Assembly (NCBI GenBank): GCA_013397795.1
Contig: VZTJ01004172.1
Location: 221,882-285,881 of the forward strand
Source: Orthonyx spaldingii
Lineage: Eukaryota; Chordata; Aves; Passeriformes; Orthonychidae
Reading direction: 5' to 3'
DNA length: 64,000 nucleotides
Both the position numbers and the translations under genes were made by a program. The notes under the pieces are model-generated. The model saw only the letters and a program-made list of their open reading frames with translations, had not been told where the DNA came from and did no database searches. Below, piece by piece: positions 1 to 49,821 of this stretch; position 1 is the first letter of the stretch; the number at the start of each line of letters is the position of its first letter.

Positions 1-1302
1 GTGTTTGGAACAGTTTCAGGTCTATACACCTGTAACTCTTCTCTCACAGTGTGTTTTTGTGTATATATCAAATTTGTCTCCAGAAGAATGTCTCGACAGC
101 TATGCATACACACAGAGCTACATTTCTATTTTCTACATATTTAACTTTTCATCAATACTAAAAACTATAGAAAGGGACAAGATCAAACTGCGTAGGGTCA
201 CAGGAATGTGGGGGTAGAGGGGTGGTCAGGACTGGTCATGGGATGAAAGGGAACCTCACCATGGGACAGCTGTCACGCCACATCTTGACATCTTTGAATA
301 CTTTCTAATCAGTCTTTCAAATTTAAAAATTTTTCTTTGGAAAAAGAAATCAGGGAATGTAGGTAAAATAGCCAGAAAAGGAGTTTATCAATTCCCATTT
401 TTTCTGCATGTGTTTTGTCCACTGACTCTCCAAAGTGTCCTGGTCTGTAAAGATGCTGCTTTGTGTAGATATCTGAGAGAAAATATTTGAGGTCAATGAT
501 GGAACCATGCAGACATGAAAGGAGAAAATTAACCATCTTAATGTGCGACTTCTAGATTATCTTTGATTTTTTGGCACAGTGAGAAAGAACACTTCTTCCT
601 CTTAAAACCTCTTTAGGTCCTTGTAGCCTTTTAGCATAGGTTTTATTTTTTGATGGCTGTTTCAATCTGTCTGTTAATGGCTCACAGCACAGGATTACTG
701 TGTGTAGTGAAGGGCTTTGAGAATCTGAATGGAAGGGGCTGTTATTGGGCTCTTCTTCATCCATACCGTTGCTTTTTGTTGCATATGTTCAAACAGCTTT
801 AACAGTTAATGCACATGATTTAAAAATACTTTTTTGAATAGAAAGTTACCGTACTGAGGTATGACAAATTTGTAGGAAGTGTGGGGGCTCAGACTTTCAA
901 AATGGATACAGAATAAATGGCAAAAACTCCCTTCTGTGTGGTCTTGAAATGAGTGAATATCCAGAATTTGGGAAGCTAAAAATGGGAGTTCAGGTGCATG
1001 AGAACGAGGACCTGTTTAAGAAATGAAAAGTTCAGGATTCTGCTGTAGATATACAGAAAGACTAGACATAAAAGACAGCAGAGGAAGAAAAACAACCCTA
1101 TTGAAAACTTCCAATATTTCTGTACAATTTTGACAAAACGAATAGTTAGTAGTTTCTTTCCATTTTGTGACTTACACTTGCTCTCAGGTAACCAAGATTA
1201 CTCTGCCTGCTTGAGCTTTATTGCCTCTTAATGTTGTTAAGAATAAATTTGAAATGGAAATAATAAGCATTTACTTCTTTTGACAGGGAGGAATCTATAA
1301 GG

Positions 1303-1303
<1 letters not shown>

Positions 1304-1335
<32 letters not shown>
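1304..1335. repeat. Poly-T run (T32), with an ambiguous base nearby
   Basis: Thirty-two consecutive T, followed by more T-rich sequence and an N at 1355. Such runs are prone to length error in sequencing, so the local length is uncertain. Confidence 0.9.
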
Positions 1336-1336
<1 letters not shown>

Positions 1337-1832
1337 TTTTGGCATTGGTTTTGTNTTTTTTGAGATGGGCATTTCCATATTGTTTAGTGTAACAGAGCTT
1401 TAGTCAAATTAGGACCATAAGAAAAACAGTTGAGAGATAGTGAGAAGAGAAGCTAAATTTATTTTTAAATGAAATTGTCAGTTGTTGAAAATAGTTCATC
1501 AGATACAGGGCATCATCTGCCGTTTTAAACTTGAGAGTGTTCACTGCAGAAGGTCTCATTGTGGAAACTCTTAAACCATGCAGCTATTGCATTAACTTCA
1601 GAATTTATCAGGAAAAATGTGTCTACAATTAGTGTAATTAGTTACCAAAAGGCATAATTAACAGCCATATACACAGATTTTTGTCCTTTACCACCAGCCA
1701 CACACCTTGGCAGTTGCAGTTTGCTGGTGTTTTAGTCTCTGAAGTTTTACCAAAAGCAGAGTTCCTGTGTGAAAATAGGTGTGTTCTACATTAAAAACAT
1801 GTTTCTGAAGTTCAAATGCACATGGGTTTATG

Positions 1833-1853
1833 TATATATATATATATATATAT
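1833..1853. repeat. (TA)n microsatellite
   Basis: About ten TA units in FBXO11 intron 1. Confidence 0.9.
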
Positions 1854-4800
1854 CTAATGGCGCTTCACAATGTGAAATGACAGTGTAAATAGAAAACACT
1901 AATGGAAATTTAGTAGCTACTTATAAAAAGCTTTTAGAAGTTCATTGATGCAGCATTTCATGCATGATACAGCTTTTAATGGCAAAAATACATCATCAGT
2001 CAGCAGTTGACAGCTTGATTTCCTTGCAGTTGAAAACAAGAAAGTTAAAACCAGCTGAGTGTCGTGGAGTGGTTCGTTATGCACTGCTGTGGAATGGGCT
2101 GGATAACTTAAAGTGTACAGAATTCACACAGTGTTTAGGTTTGAAAAAAGAACTGTGTGTCTATAAAAATAAACCTGTTTTTTACAAAGTTCTATTTACA
2201 AGTGGAGAAAACAAAAACAGAGGTAAAAACTTGATTAATATATCAAAACTATGCCATTTGGTTTTCTAATACAATCGGGATGTAATTTTATTATTTTTTT
2301 CCCCTCCAGATATCCAAGAGCAGTAACTTCTGGGTTGGGATGCTTAGGAGATCCTTAGTCTACAGGCCAAGGAAGAACAGAGTGTCCTCCCTGTGCTGCA
2401 ATTTCCTTGAACATATAATACAAAACCTTCTTTCCAGCTTTCCTCATCATGTTTGTTTTGCAAGACATGTTGGCAGTGGAAAACAGATGATCCTGTTCTT
2501 CCAATTTGTATTTAAATCGTGTATTATTATTGTAAAACTTGGTAGAAAAGCTATTTAGCCTTTATCTCCCAGAGTAGAAGGTTTGAGTAATGATAGTTGT
2601 TTTCTGTGTAGGATTTACTTTTTCTCAAAGCTGCTTGTGTTTAGGTAGGCCCTTAGTCCTGTAGTACTGGTGTTGTCAGCAGTTTTTTATTTTTACTGTG
2701 GCTCTTAACAAATTAACTTTTGAATCAGATGTTGACTAGTGCAGTGGTGTTTTGTAGTTTGATGACAGATTTCTTAACCCATCTTAATAACATATATGCT
2801 GGCAAATAAGTATTACTCTCCTGCACCCCAACGATACTTGGCATTTGCTGTGGTTCCACACGTTGTTTTTCAGTTGTTTCCCTGAAGCTAAACAGAGCCA
2901 TGCCTTCCTGCTCTTGACAGACACCTTGGAGTTGGTGATCTAAGGAATAGAATAATGGGAACAGTCACTGAGTTTTCAAAGTAAGGATCAGATAAGTCTG
3001 ACTGCATGTAAACCTCGCCACAGTTAGGCTTGTAAAATTCAGCCCAACTACGACATGTTAGATACAACATATTTTTGACTAATTCAAGGATAATAAATGC
3101 TTGCTTTTCTGTTTTTGTGTGTGCATGTTTCTGACATAACACACACATATATATTATTTACATTAAATAGCCTTGCTTGAAAGGTTAACAATAATTACAA
3201 CAGGGTTGAATAAAAGAACAATAATTTCGCAGGAACTAATGATTTTTTTAAATTGTTTTTTCCTCTCCAGTCTAATGTATTTAAGTTTTCAGTATACTGT
3301 TGTTAGTTATATTCTTCTTATGGTGGTATTTCACAATTTCTTTGGGCAGGTGTATGTGTTGGAGTTTCTTTGGGTTTTGTTTGTTTTTTTCATTTCATCT
3401 GTAACATTTGAAATGCTGTGTAAGTGTTGATTGTAGTACTAGGGCAGCAGGAGAAAGCAGCATGTTTGTTTAATATCATTGTAATAGTAAGGGGAAATAG
3501 CCCAAAAAGCAGCAAAATTAATATTTTTTTTCCTTTTGCAGTTTGCAGTTGTCCTTTTCTAGAGACATGCTCATAAACATCCAAAATTGTGTGAAGTATT
3601 AGGACAAGGTGTGTTTTCCTCCCAGCTATCTGTCAAGGTCACAAGGTCCATATTTTTTCCTCTGGACTGTTTGGTGTTTCTGTGCTTCTTCATAGACTAA
3701 TGGTCAGCTTGGAGACTTTGCTTGGTACAGTAGGGAAGAAAGACAGCCAAACCCAGTAAACTATAAAATATTAATAATACAGTTTCCCTCGTCTTAATTC
3801 CTTCTAAGAGGAAATGATACTGCCTATACCCCTTCGAACCCAGCACACTAAAAGAACTGTCTGGCCTTTCATCTTGGTTGATTTTTTTTTTTTCCTTAGC
3901 CTTTTACTCACTGCCAGACAGATCCATGACTGCCTCTCCTTGCCATGCTAGGCATTTCAGAAGCTCTTTTAACTCTGAAACACTAAACCAGGAATTTCCA
4001 AAGGTTCATCAAAACTGCTCTTTGCCGTAATGAGGTTTCAGCTGGGCCAATGTATTGATAGATGTCAGTCACTTCTGATGGAGAGTCCACAGAACGCAGA
4101 TGGCTTTGCATGGCAAATATCTCCAAATATGCTACTACTCTTGGTAGCAGGAGATAAGTATCTTTTTTCTGCCTGTGTTACAACAGTGTTCTGCAGATGT
4201 GGCTCATGACAACGAAATCTGTGGGAGGCTTTCATTTCCTGAAAATTGGGTGAAATGTTTGTGCCCTGAGATGGTGTTTTACAGGGGTTATGCTTGAATA
4301 GTTGCAGTAGTGTTAATTCATAATGAGACTTGTGGATCATTTTATTGCTCTTACAAGGGGGAGCCATGTTTTTCTTGATTTCCCATGGATCACAACTGAT
4401 CCATTTGCAGAGATCTTCTTGGACTGTAGAAAATTTGAAGTGTGAATTGTGGATTCATTAAGTGAAATCTCTGCATTCTCGTTGAATTTGCTCATTCATG
4501 TACTGTGGGTTTGCCCCAGATTTTTTCAAAGATATCAGAAACTCAACTAGAGAAGAAATGAATAGGGTCATGCTCCTTCTTCAGTTCCAGCAGTGCTAAA
4601 GGAGGTGAGGCTGAAAGTAATTGCTGCCAGAAGTTAATACAAAGAGGAAATCACAAACTTGTAATTACTTTTCTTGAGTTATTGGTATCAAGAATGTCCA
4701 GACTTAGTCTAATTAAAGAAGGTAAGGTTGCTGCTTCATAGTTCAACTACTCTCTGCTTATTAGAAATAATCTATCCTCACAAATAAGTATCTCTTATTT

Positions 4801-5450
4801 ATTTTACATATGTAGTTAGAACATTTTTCCCCTGAGGTTTGGAGGCTGGTTTTCATCCTGTTAATGTCCAGCCATTTGACTGACGTCATTTTTCATGGAA
4901 GTGAGTTCTCTGGGTTTGTTAATATATTTTTTTGATGATTTGTTTGTTTATTTTGGTGGGGGTTGTGTTTGCCTTTTTTTTTTTTCCTTCTTTTAAGTAC
5001 CAGTGACTGGTTTCACAATTCCACGGTGCATATGTTCTGGTGACTTTGGTGTTGCTCTTGGAGAATCTCTAATTTCTTCCTGAGAGACACTTTCTTCCTG
5101 GTAAAGTGGGGTTTTGGAATTTTTTGTAGGCCCCAAGGGTGTGGTCACAGGGTTGCATTCTCACCTTTTTGTTCAGTACCTTGAAGTACTACCTGAAGTT
5201 GAAGTATGGGGATTGATCAAAAACATCTTTCTGGTCAGAATAAAGTGGCAATACTTGAACCTATTTCAGTGTGTTTTTATTGTTTTCACTGGCTGTGCTT
5301 TTCTAATGAGAAGAAAGTTGCTGTATTTCAGCCAGAGAGGGAGATGACCTTTGAGACTGGTAATTTGACTGCCCTAACAAATGAAGCGACACAGCCAGGT
5401 AGAAATTTTAATTGGTCCGAGTTGGAATCTTGAGTAAGTCAGAATAGATT

Positions 5451-5466
5451 AAAAAAAAAAAAAAAA
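5451..5466. repeat. Poly-A run (A16)
   Basis: Sixteen A in FBXO11 intron 1, with no retroelement body recognised next to it. Confidence 0.85.
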
Positions 5467-8400
5467 TCAGCTTGTAGTAATAGTCTGTTTATTTAGTGTC
5501 ATTCAGAAATGTAACCATGAAAGGCTTTTAACACTGTATTTCTGAACCTTAAAATCTCCTTGGTCAGCTTTTTCACTGTAGCATCAAGGAACCATGCAGC
5601 AAGGCCACAGCTTTGAAAGTATTGCCTTCTTAATGAGGAATGCACCCGAAAAGGGTTCCTTGTCCCTTCTCAATGAAAGCTTGTCAGAGCAGAAGTCAAG
5701 CTGCCTATTAAGCAGGGAGGGAAGTACCCTTAGTACTTGCACAGCAACCATCTGGAGAGTTGTTTATTGCTTTGCTAAATGTTATAGATGATGCTATAAT
5801 ACAGTTATCGTCAGTTTGAGAGAACAATGTAACTCCAAAAAATAGCAGAGAAAAAAGTCTGTCTTCTAGTTTATCAGTTCTACATGCTAGTACTGATCAT
5901 TAGAGCTGCTTGTCCTAAGAAAAAGATTTTTTTCTTCCCTCTCTAAAATGAGTTATTTAACAAGTAGCTCAAGTATACAGGTACTTGCACAATTATTCTG
6001 TATGTCTAATAAAAATGTGCATGTTAATGATTTTTTTTAGACATTCAGTCTTTAACCTGATGTGAAATATCTCTTTTGGGGGCATGGTTGTGGAAAGAAA
6101 CCAGAATTTTTCATCAAATCCTGGTTATCACTTTTTGCTCCTGGTTTCTGAAAAAGAAAATATTCTTCATAGTATCTGGAGGGTTTTTTGATTAGTGTTC
6201 ACACATGTTTCTTGTGCTAGGTGGTTTTGGACTGTGAGCTCCCCAGGGAATGAAGTGTAAAGATGTGAATAACTGTTTGTGACTGTTGGTAATTCTTTAA
6301 GAAATATAGATGAGGACAGGTTTTGGGCTTGCAGCCAGTTTATCTTTCCCAGTTGTCTCCTTTTCTCTTAGTCTGTTCTGTGCCAGCTCTAAGAACTTAA
6401 GTTTCTGCCTTGCTGTGTAAGCCATGTTTTCCTGTGCAGCATTTTGGGGGTGCCAGCTGACCTAGAAGACTTTTGAGGGAGTGTTTTCTCTCTGTCTGGT
6501 TTGAGTGACCTGTGTGAAGATTGCTGTAGTGGGCTTCACAATTTGCTGAATTGGAGAAAAGATCAAATTCTTAGGATCTCATGGAAATTAACTTTTATCT
6601 AAGAACAACACAAAGAAATAATCTCAGCTTTAAGAAACTTGCTATGTAGCTGGAAGTAGTTGTTTTTCTTCTTGTAGAAAATACTTCTAAATATGTTGTA
6701 AAATTAGCATGAGCTTCTGGATAAATACAGATAGACTGAGCGTCTGATCTATTCTTACTCTTTCTAGGCCATCATGACTGCACGACCTATTTCCAGAGAG
6801 AGTAATAAGATGTCTTATTGGGGTGTTGATGTTTAAAAGCTTAAAATGTAAATGGTAAAAAAGGTGCTGTTTGGTTCTTGGGGTGGGAGGTGGTGTGTGT
6901 GTTTTTAACTTTGCTCTGTACAAGTACTGTGACTTATAGCTTAAGCATAATTTCTTTTTCCCCTTGTTCAATTTAAGAAATAATTTTAATACAGGAAAAC
7001 TTCAAGGTATTCCACACAATTTTTGTTTGTCAAATAAACTGTTACAAGCTTCAGTGTGCTTGCATGTTGTTGTATATCTTTGGTTTATTGTCAGTAAGAA
7101 ATTGTATGTATATTTAAAATATTCTAGTAGTCAGTAATGGTTATTGTGTCTGGTTGTTGCTTCCCAGAAGGCAGAATCTCTTTATTCCATATGGCGTTCA
7201 GGAAGTCTGATCTTTCTGTAGTCTTTAAGAAAGCATACATTTTTAATGTTAGGTCTGTTCCATTTCCAAACAGAGCCTGCTACTCTGAGTAGCAGTTCTG
7301 GCTCAAAATCTTTTTCTTGTAGGGTCTCTTCCAGTTCCAAACAGCTTTGTCTCCAGTCAGAGGTTAATCCTTCTCATTGACCAGTGCCATCAGAACCTTA
7401 CAAAAATACTACCTCTTAGATTTTATCTTTCTGTGAGCTGAGCTGCTCTGAGTATTGCTCAAAACATACTGCAGGGTTTCTTTCCATAATAATTAAAATA
7501 TATCACAGCATTTAGTAAAGTCTTATGTTAGTAGCAGATGAGTTTGCAGCTACTTATTAAAATAATGTTTTTAACATTAAACATAAGATGGAGTAGCTGT
7601 ATACAGGCCTCCTGTTTCTTAGAGGTTTTTTTTTCCAAGTCCACTGTAGTGAAGTGGAACTGGAGTGTAAAGGACCACCATGATGCTCCTGCCTTTACGA
7701 CATGCTGCATCTGAGTTCAGTGAACTTTGCATGTCATCTTTCTTGGTTTTGTAGGGGTTTTGTTTGCTTTGGGTGGGGATTTCTGGGGGTGCACTTGCTT
7801 TTTTGGTTGTGGTGGTATTCCTAGCTAGTGTTTTTTTCTCTTCAGAGACGTCCTCAGATAACTCTCAAAAGAAAATGGTCTCCATTTCAAAAGCAACCTT
7901 AAGCCATCCATAACTTAAACTAACCCTTAAGTGCTGCCTGGAATCAATGGGAAAGCCTCTGCTGGTGTGAGAACCTTTGCTCTGAGATGCAGAGTAGAGT
8001 GTGCATTTTCTATATTCAGTATCTTTCATGTTTTGGTACTGTATCTGCTTTCAAGTGTCAGCCACTTGTGAGGAATGTTTTCAAGGACACAGGACAACTG
8101 TCAGTCACACTACTGATCCATGCATTTATTAACAGCTCGCTCCCAGAGACTCGCTCCTTAAAGAAAAATGGTGAATGGGTGTATTCTGCTTGGTTTTTAG
8201 GTCTGCAGTTTGTTGCAGAGATATTACTGTAAGTGCACATACAGAACAACCTTGTATTTCTGTTCTGTAAGTTATTTGCCTTCATTGTTAGCTCTGTTGG
8301 AGGTACCTTCCTCTCTACTCCCATAAACTTGTGTCATCCTCTCTTCCCTGTTGGAATTCTGAGCTAATCCAGAAGCGGATCCAACCAAGTAGTTGGGGCT

Positions 8401-11400
8401 GTCATCTCACATAATGGGAGGATGCTTTATGTGTGTTTTGCCAGATTTATGGCAAGATTTGCTCTATCTAGACCAAGTGAGCTGTATCAGTTAACATTTT
8501 AGTTGCTCTACTCATGTGTTCTAGTTATGAAGCTGGACAGTGTTGGGATTTTTTTAATAGTTTGTTAGTTCATTTTGAAGTTGTACCAGTTCTATTTAAG
8601 ACACAATGTAATGAACTCTTGTTATTGTTGAAATTGGTTTGGCAGGCAAGATGAATCATGGTTTCACTCAAATAGACTCAGTATGGATCAACTTCATTTT
8701 TCAGAGCTGCTCTTCTAGTATCTACTCCCAATTTGATACCAATTTTTCTGTGTTAAAACTGGTTGGTTACATTTCTTACCACTTCCTTCCCCCAGCCTGA
8801 AGGAGCAATTTCAATGCTTTGTCTGTTTGGAAATATCTGCCACCCCCAACACTCTGCTTCTCTTGACCACAAATCTTTTTGTTTCGTTTGTTTTGCTCCT
8901 CCTGCCCCATTTGAGGAAGGTAGAGAAAACCAGCACAAAAATGTGATGTTGTAGTGTAAAAACTTAAGTGATCAAACCCTACAGATTAGTGTATGAGCTG
9001 CCTCCCTTGGGACCCGCTCCCCACTCTTTCTTTTTTATGATGAGACTGTTGGGGGGATTTAAAGCTTTTTTCTTTTAAAGAATTTATCAACCTTACAGTT
9101 GTCATTTATATTTAAGATGCTTTTTGGAAATATTATCTGAACACATTTAAGGTAGAAGTGAAACCACATGCACACGTTTTGGAAAAGATGTTGTGGAAAT
9201 GATAAATTTTCTGTAGAAGTGACCTAGGTCTGTATCTTTTTTAATAAATAGCTTTTGGCAATGCTTTGTCTCTTCTCTGTAACTTATAATGTCTTCATGA
9301 AACAAAAGAAGTCAAATGTGTAATTTTATTTTTCTTTATTTTAATGTACTCCCACAGCATCTGTGGAAATACCAAGCAGTCTTGACAGCAGTCGCCAGAA
9401 TGACCGATTTATTTTCTTTTTCTTTTCTTCCTGAAAGTATTTCTCCTTATTGGTCTTTTGTGGGTCTTAAAGGTTATAGTGCTATGGTTCAGGTTAATGA
9501 GTCATTTCAAACTATCAGATGACATAATTCTTAATTTAAGCTTAGGTTTTGGCCTGTCAGTGTCACAAAGTTCAGTAAACATGATTTTATTTGAAATTAT
9601 TTTATCTTACTATACAATATATTTGAGAGCAGACTCAATTTAATCTCTTAAAAACTGCAAACATATTGACTTGATTAAAACTGTGACAGCATCTGGCAGT
9701 CATTTCAGCAGGTGTTTGTATGATGATACTAATATTCTACACACACTCTTCCAAATTTGTTTATTGACTTTTATGCTTCTATCATCAACAAATGTGATTA
9801 TAATGCTTTTTATGTATGTTATTGCTTGATGATACTGTTACACTTTAAAATAGGGTTTTTCAAAATATTTTGGAGGCACTGAGCTTCTGTATTTTAAAAT
9901 AGGTACTTCTGCTCTAAAGCAGTTGTATGTTTAAGTGTTTTTTAGGGGAGGATTTTCAAAATAGAGCTCTTGGAGTCTGTTTTAAGAGTTTTATTGCTCA
10001 GGGAAGGGCAATGTGTGGTGTTGAGGATGTATTACTTTGTGAGCAGTATGTCTCTGAAGGCTCAGAGTGTCCCTGCTTTAGTCTGTTCAGGGCTTATAGG
10101 GAGTACCTGGAAGGCAAAAACCAAGTACCAAGGCTTCTACTCTAAGGGGTCACTCAAGACCTTGAGGTTTCCTGGTAGTGTTTCCCTTGGCACTACCTAC
10201 ACAGGCTGCATCTGGAAAAAGAGGATCAGTTGTTCCTGAAGTGTCAGAAATCTGTGCAGCACACCTGTGTGCTGGGCACCCTCCTGCTTCACCCACATCC
10301 GGGGAGTTCTTGATCTCCCCTGATACCCTTCCCTTGTCTTCTTTGCTGTTCACATGGAAAAAGGAAGATTTTACTTCTTCTGATACCTGCTGTGAATGTG
10401 TGCATATCCCTTAATGTCTTCTGTGCTAGAAGAGTGATCTTCGAGTGGGACTCCTGCCGTTTTCCTAAACGCACTGGAAGAAAATGAACACATTTCTCTT
10501 CTGCTGAGCCAGTCCTTCAGTGTTTCAGCCAAACTGACCTTTACTTCCCTCTTACCCCACAGACTTCTGCCTTCTGTTTCCAGCAGTAATATGTTTTGTC
10601 CTTTGTAGCCTCCATGGGTGTTCTTCTGATGACCTAACTGAGGTTTATCCATGCCCTTTTCATTGCCTACTGAGAGATCAAAATTCACTGATTTGCTTTT
10701 TATTTTTGACTTTTTTTTTTTCTGCTATCTTTGCTTATTATTCTGTTGCTATGTTTCATGTGGCAATTTTGAACTGTTGTATCGACCATCCAGAACAGGG
10801 GGAAAACCCAGCTATTCTCGCAGTCATCTTGTGTCTTCAATGCAAAATAGGGGAGCAGAGGGGGCTTGAGACACCACCTTCAAAGTCCCCAGGTAGCTTC
10901 TGGGGGATATTGGCAACAGTAATCATAGTTGCTGTATCAAATCTAAAATAGAAACAAGGGCTGCAAAATCGATGCGTGCTGCAGTGTCTGAGTACATTTG
11001 GGTGTTTTGCTGTGGGGAGCCTTGGGGCTGGTGGTGGTGCCTGAATTCCTCCTGGCAGGGCCTACTTCACACCCACGGCTCCTTTTCTGCTCTGGTGTGC
11101 CAGGGAAGGCTGGGAGCTCTGCTATAGCAGCCTCTGTCTTCTGCCTACTAATAACTTGTTAAATTGAGAGGGTATTTTCAATCGGAGATGCAAAGAAATG
11201 GGTAAAACCAAGTGACTGAAGCATGAGCGTGCAGTGAGTCTGCTCTGAGGTCACTGACCTCCCACAGGCAGTGCCGCCCACGCTGGGCCAGACATGCCTT
11301 CACAGGAAAATTCACTACAGCTCATCTATCAGTGTCCTTTAGACTTTTTGCATAATTCATAAATACTTATCCTTCCTAGGCAGTGAAGTGGTCAGATGTG

Positions 11401-13158
11401 AGCTGTGCCTGGTAAGCAGCAGGCAGGGAGTGTGAGCCAGCTTCCAGCTGAAGTTTCAGAGGTGTCTGTGTTCTAAAAAGTGGTGGGTCTTGATAGAAGT
11501 TTCACAGTTCAATTCTGTCCTTAGAAACCTGTGCTGTTGCTGCAAAAGGGCTAGTGGTTCTTCCCAGTCCTGTGGTCTTGCCCCCCTCTTTGTGGCTGTG
11601 CTGGGCTGGCAGAAGGCTGACCATGGAGGTACTTGCAGGTTAATTTTCAGGTGGATTAATGAGCTGATGAAGCTCTCCTCTATTGCTCTGATGTGCTTGT
11701 GTGGAGTTGTGCACATCACCAGTGAACTTCATCTTTGCACCAGCTTCTGTCCTCCCTGTCCTCTCTTTGGATGTTGTGGGACTCTTGTGATCTCTAATGG
11801 TACATGGCAAGGTTGCAATTTATAAATATCTGCTAAGAAAGGGGAAAGATTGGGACCAGAAGAGGAGCAGGAGGGCACTGAAGTAGTGCTTTTTTTTTTT
11901 TGGTCATCAGAGTTTTGTTGATTAGCTGTCACTGATGTAGCACCTCAGGCTGCATGGTATGTACAATCCAATATAATCACAATGTTTTGTAATTTATGTC
12001 AAAAAACCCAAACCCAGAAACTCTGAGGAAAATCATGAGATTAAGATTTTGAACTATGAGTGAGTCACTTCAGAATTGCATTGCTTTGTGTTTTAAACAG
12101 ACTACTGTAGTATTGGAAGAGTAGGAGAGTTTTATGGTGGGATGTTGGGTTCTTTTTTGTGGGGTTTTTTTTTACGTTAGTGTCTTTAACCTAATATATT
12201 CAGGAAAACTGCTGGCTCTATGGCATTGCTTGTATGGCTATTACCTTCACATCACATTTTTCTCTGTTTGAGAACAAAAAAAAGCAATTAAAATGAAAAT
12301 GCAAAATTGTCTTCTCACAGTTAAACATCTGCAGAAAGCGTACCTTTGACTTAAGTGGAGTTGGCTTTAATTTATTTTCTAGATGCTTTTTGTTCTGGCC
12401 TTCTTAAAATGCTTGCAGCTTTATAATGTAATGTTAGTTATAGGGCATGCAGCAATGAGTAATTATTTCTTGCTTGTTTCAAGTATGTTCCATAAATACA
12501 TGAGCAGGGACAATTGAAACTGATGAATCAAAACCTTTAAAATTATACTTACGACACTTTCTGCGCTTCTTTTTTAAAGGCCAGGGAGAAAATGTGCTCT
12601 TATTTTTCAAGTATAATTTAGGTGAAGAGAATGTATGTATTTAAAGCTACTTCCATTTTACAGAAGGTTTTGTGTACTGGCCTGAGCTATTCCCAAAATG
12701 TTTGAGGAAAACTCTGTCTTGAGTTTTGTACTAAGTGCTGTATTTACCAAAGGATTTCTTGATAACATCGAGTTAATAATTGACACTTCAGTGTTCCTCA
12801 TTTGCTGATAGTGTTAGGCAAAAAAATTTGAGGTAATGAGGTGATTGAATTAGCATAGTGGATTAAATGCTTGCAGAAAAAACAAAAGCCTAGGTTTTTG
12901 GTTGTTTGGTTTTTCTTAAGCAGCTTTTGGTGTAGCTACTGTGTATGTATGGAGAACGCACACATTAAGGAACTTAGACTCTCATGTGGGTTTTTGTATG
13001 CTGTGTATATTCTTTTTTTTTTTTACTAGAAGTTCTCTTTTCTCTAGCACTTCCTCCCCGCCCCTCTGACTGTGTACTTACCTGAAAATTTCTTTAGCGT
13101 TTTCCTGGTGTAAAGCAAAACTGCAATTCCAATTAACAAATTTCTTTTTTGTTTGCAG

Positions 13159-48631
<35,473 letters not shown>

Positions 48632-49808
48632 ATTCCTTCTCAGAAAGAAAGTCCTGCCATTCTAATATCATAACTATTAAAACTTTTTTTTTGGAGGAAG
48701 TTACACTTGCCCATTTCTGCAGAAAGAGACTGTATTAAAGCGGATGTGTGAGGTTTTGACACTATGGAGCTCAACCTACCAAAAAAGAAAGTGGCAATAT
48801 GTTGACTCAGGATAACAGAACTGGGCGTTTTAGCATTACTGTGTAAACAAAGACTTTGAAGGGACAGAAGTGAAGAAAAATAAGCTGCAATTTTGTACAG
48901 ATACCAACTTCTGAGAGCTGGTGTTTTTACAAGTAGCATTGAAACGCAGTCCAATTTGCAGTAGTACTATTCTGTAGACAAGCAGCATTCTTTGTTGCTG
49001 CCTTTATGGACATGGGTACCAATTGCTTTTGTAACATGGTAAAAATGTGAGCTAGCACTTCTGCATTTCTTTTGATTTTTTAACATTTATTCAGATTGAG
49101 AAATATGATTTTAATGCTTTAATCTCATGTAGTTTGTTTCTAATTTCAAGCAAAAAATCTTATTGTACTTGAATGTGTCCTGTTTTGTTAGCACACCTAG
49201 ACTTGCTGTAACTGTACTCATGTCCCAGTATGTACGTTCTTTCTATGAAAGAGAAAACACTAATCTTAAATTATATCCAGCAATTTTTCTGGTGTCCTCT
49301 GAAGTTAGAATAATCTCCTCCCCTGCCCCAGCAATAGTCTGTACTCAAACCACCCTAACAAAAGAAAGAAAAGCGAGTGTTTTAATGAGACTTCCTAGAC
49401 TATAATGCACTATAAAACAAAGTACCCATGTTTGTGAAAGAAATTTTACTATGTTTTAAAGTACACAGTAGAAAGTCTCCTCAAAACAGTCTTGTACTTT
49501 ACTCTGTTCATAGTTTTTTTTTGAACAGTCTGGACATTACTTACATAACCTGCTGGAAATCACAGCAATTTCCTGCTCTAATGAAGCTGAGACAAGTATA
49601 TATACAGCCCTATACAGTTTCATAGCTTTTTTCCATTTATGTGTATTGGTGACAGTGGGTAATCAACAGCCTGAAAGTGTATGCATGTACCATAACATCT
49701 AGACTTAATATATTGTGGAGTACTCAATAACCATTATGTAGAGGGTAGGTATGAGTTAAAGGGTTTAATTTCCTAGGAAAGACAATGGAAAAATGGTCAT
49801 TTTTAAAA

Positions 49809-49814
49809 AATAAA
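49809..49814 (+). terminator. FBXO11: FBXO11 poly(A) signal AATAAA
   Basis: Canonical AATAAA at the end of the FBXO11 3' UTR, followed by a TG-rich stretch (tgttgtctg, 49841-49849) suited to CstF binding. It lies one base from the MSH6 signal on the other strand. Confidence 0.8.
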
Positions 49815-49815
49815 G

Positions 49816-49821
49816 TTTATT
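49816..49821 (-). terminator. MSH6: MSH6 poly(A) signal AATAAA (TTTATT on +)
   Basis: Reading the - strand, AATAAA occurs 50 nt after the MSH6 stop. The sequence beyond it on that strand is T-rich, as expected for a downstream element. It would give a 3' UTR of only about 65-80 nt. Confidence 0.8.

Larger units (their letters stand above)
1..13158 (+). other. FBXO11: FBXO11 intron 1 (3' part)
   Basis: No recognisable exon, RNA gene or interspersed repeat. It is T-rich and full of stop codons; open stretches are short and unlike any family I know. It holds a T32 run (1304-1335), one N (1355), a (TA)n run (1833-1853) and an A16 run (5451-5466). A somewhat GC-richer, unclassified part lies at about 10,000-11,800. 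Confidence 0.8.
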
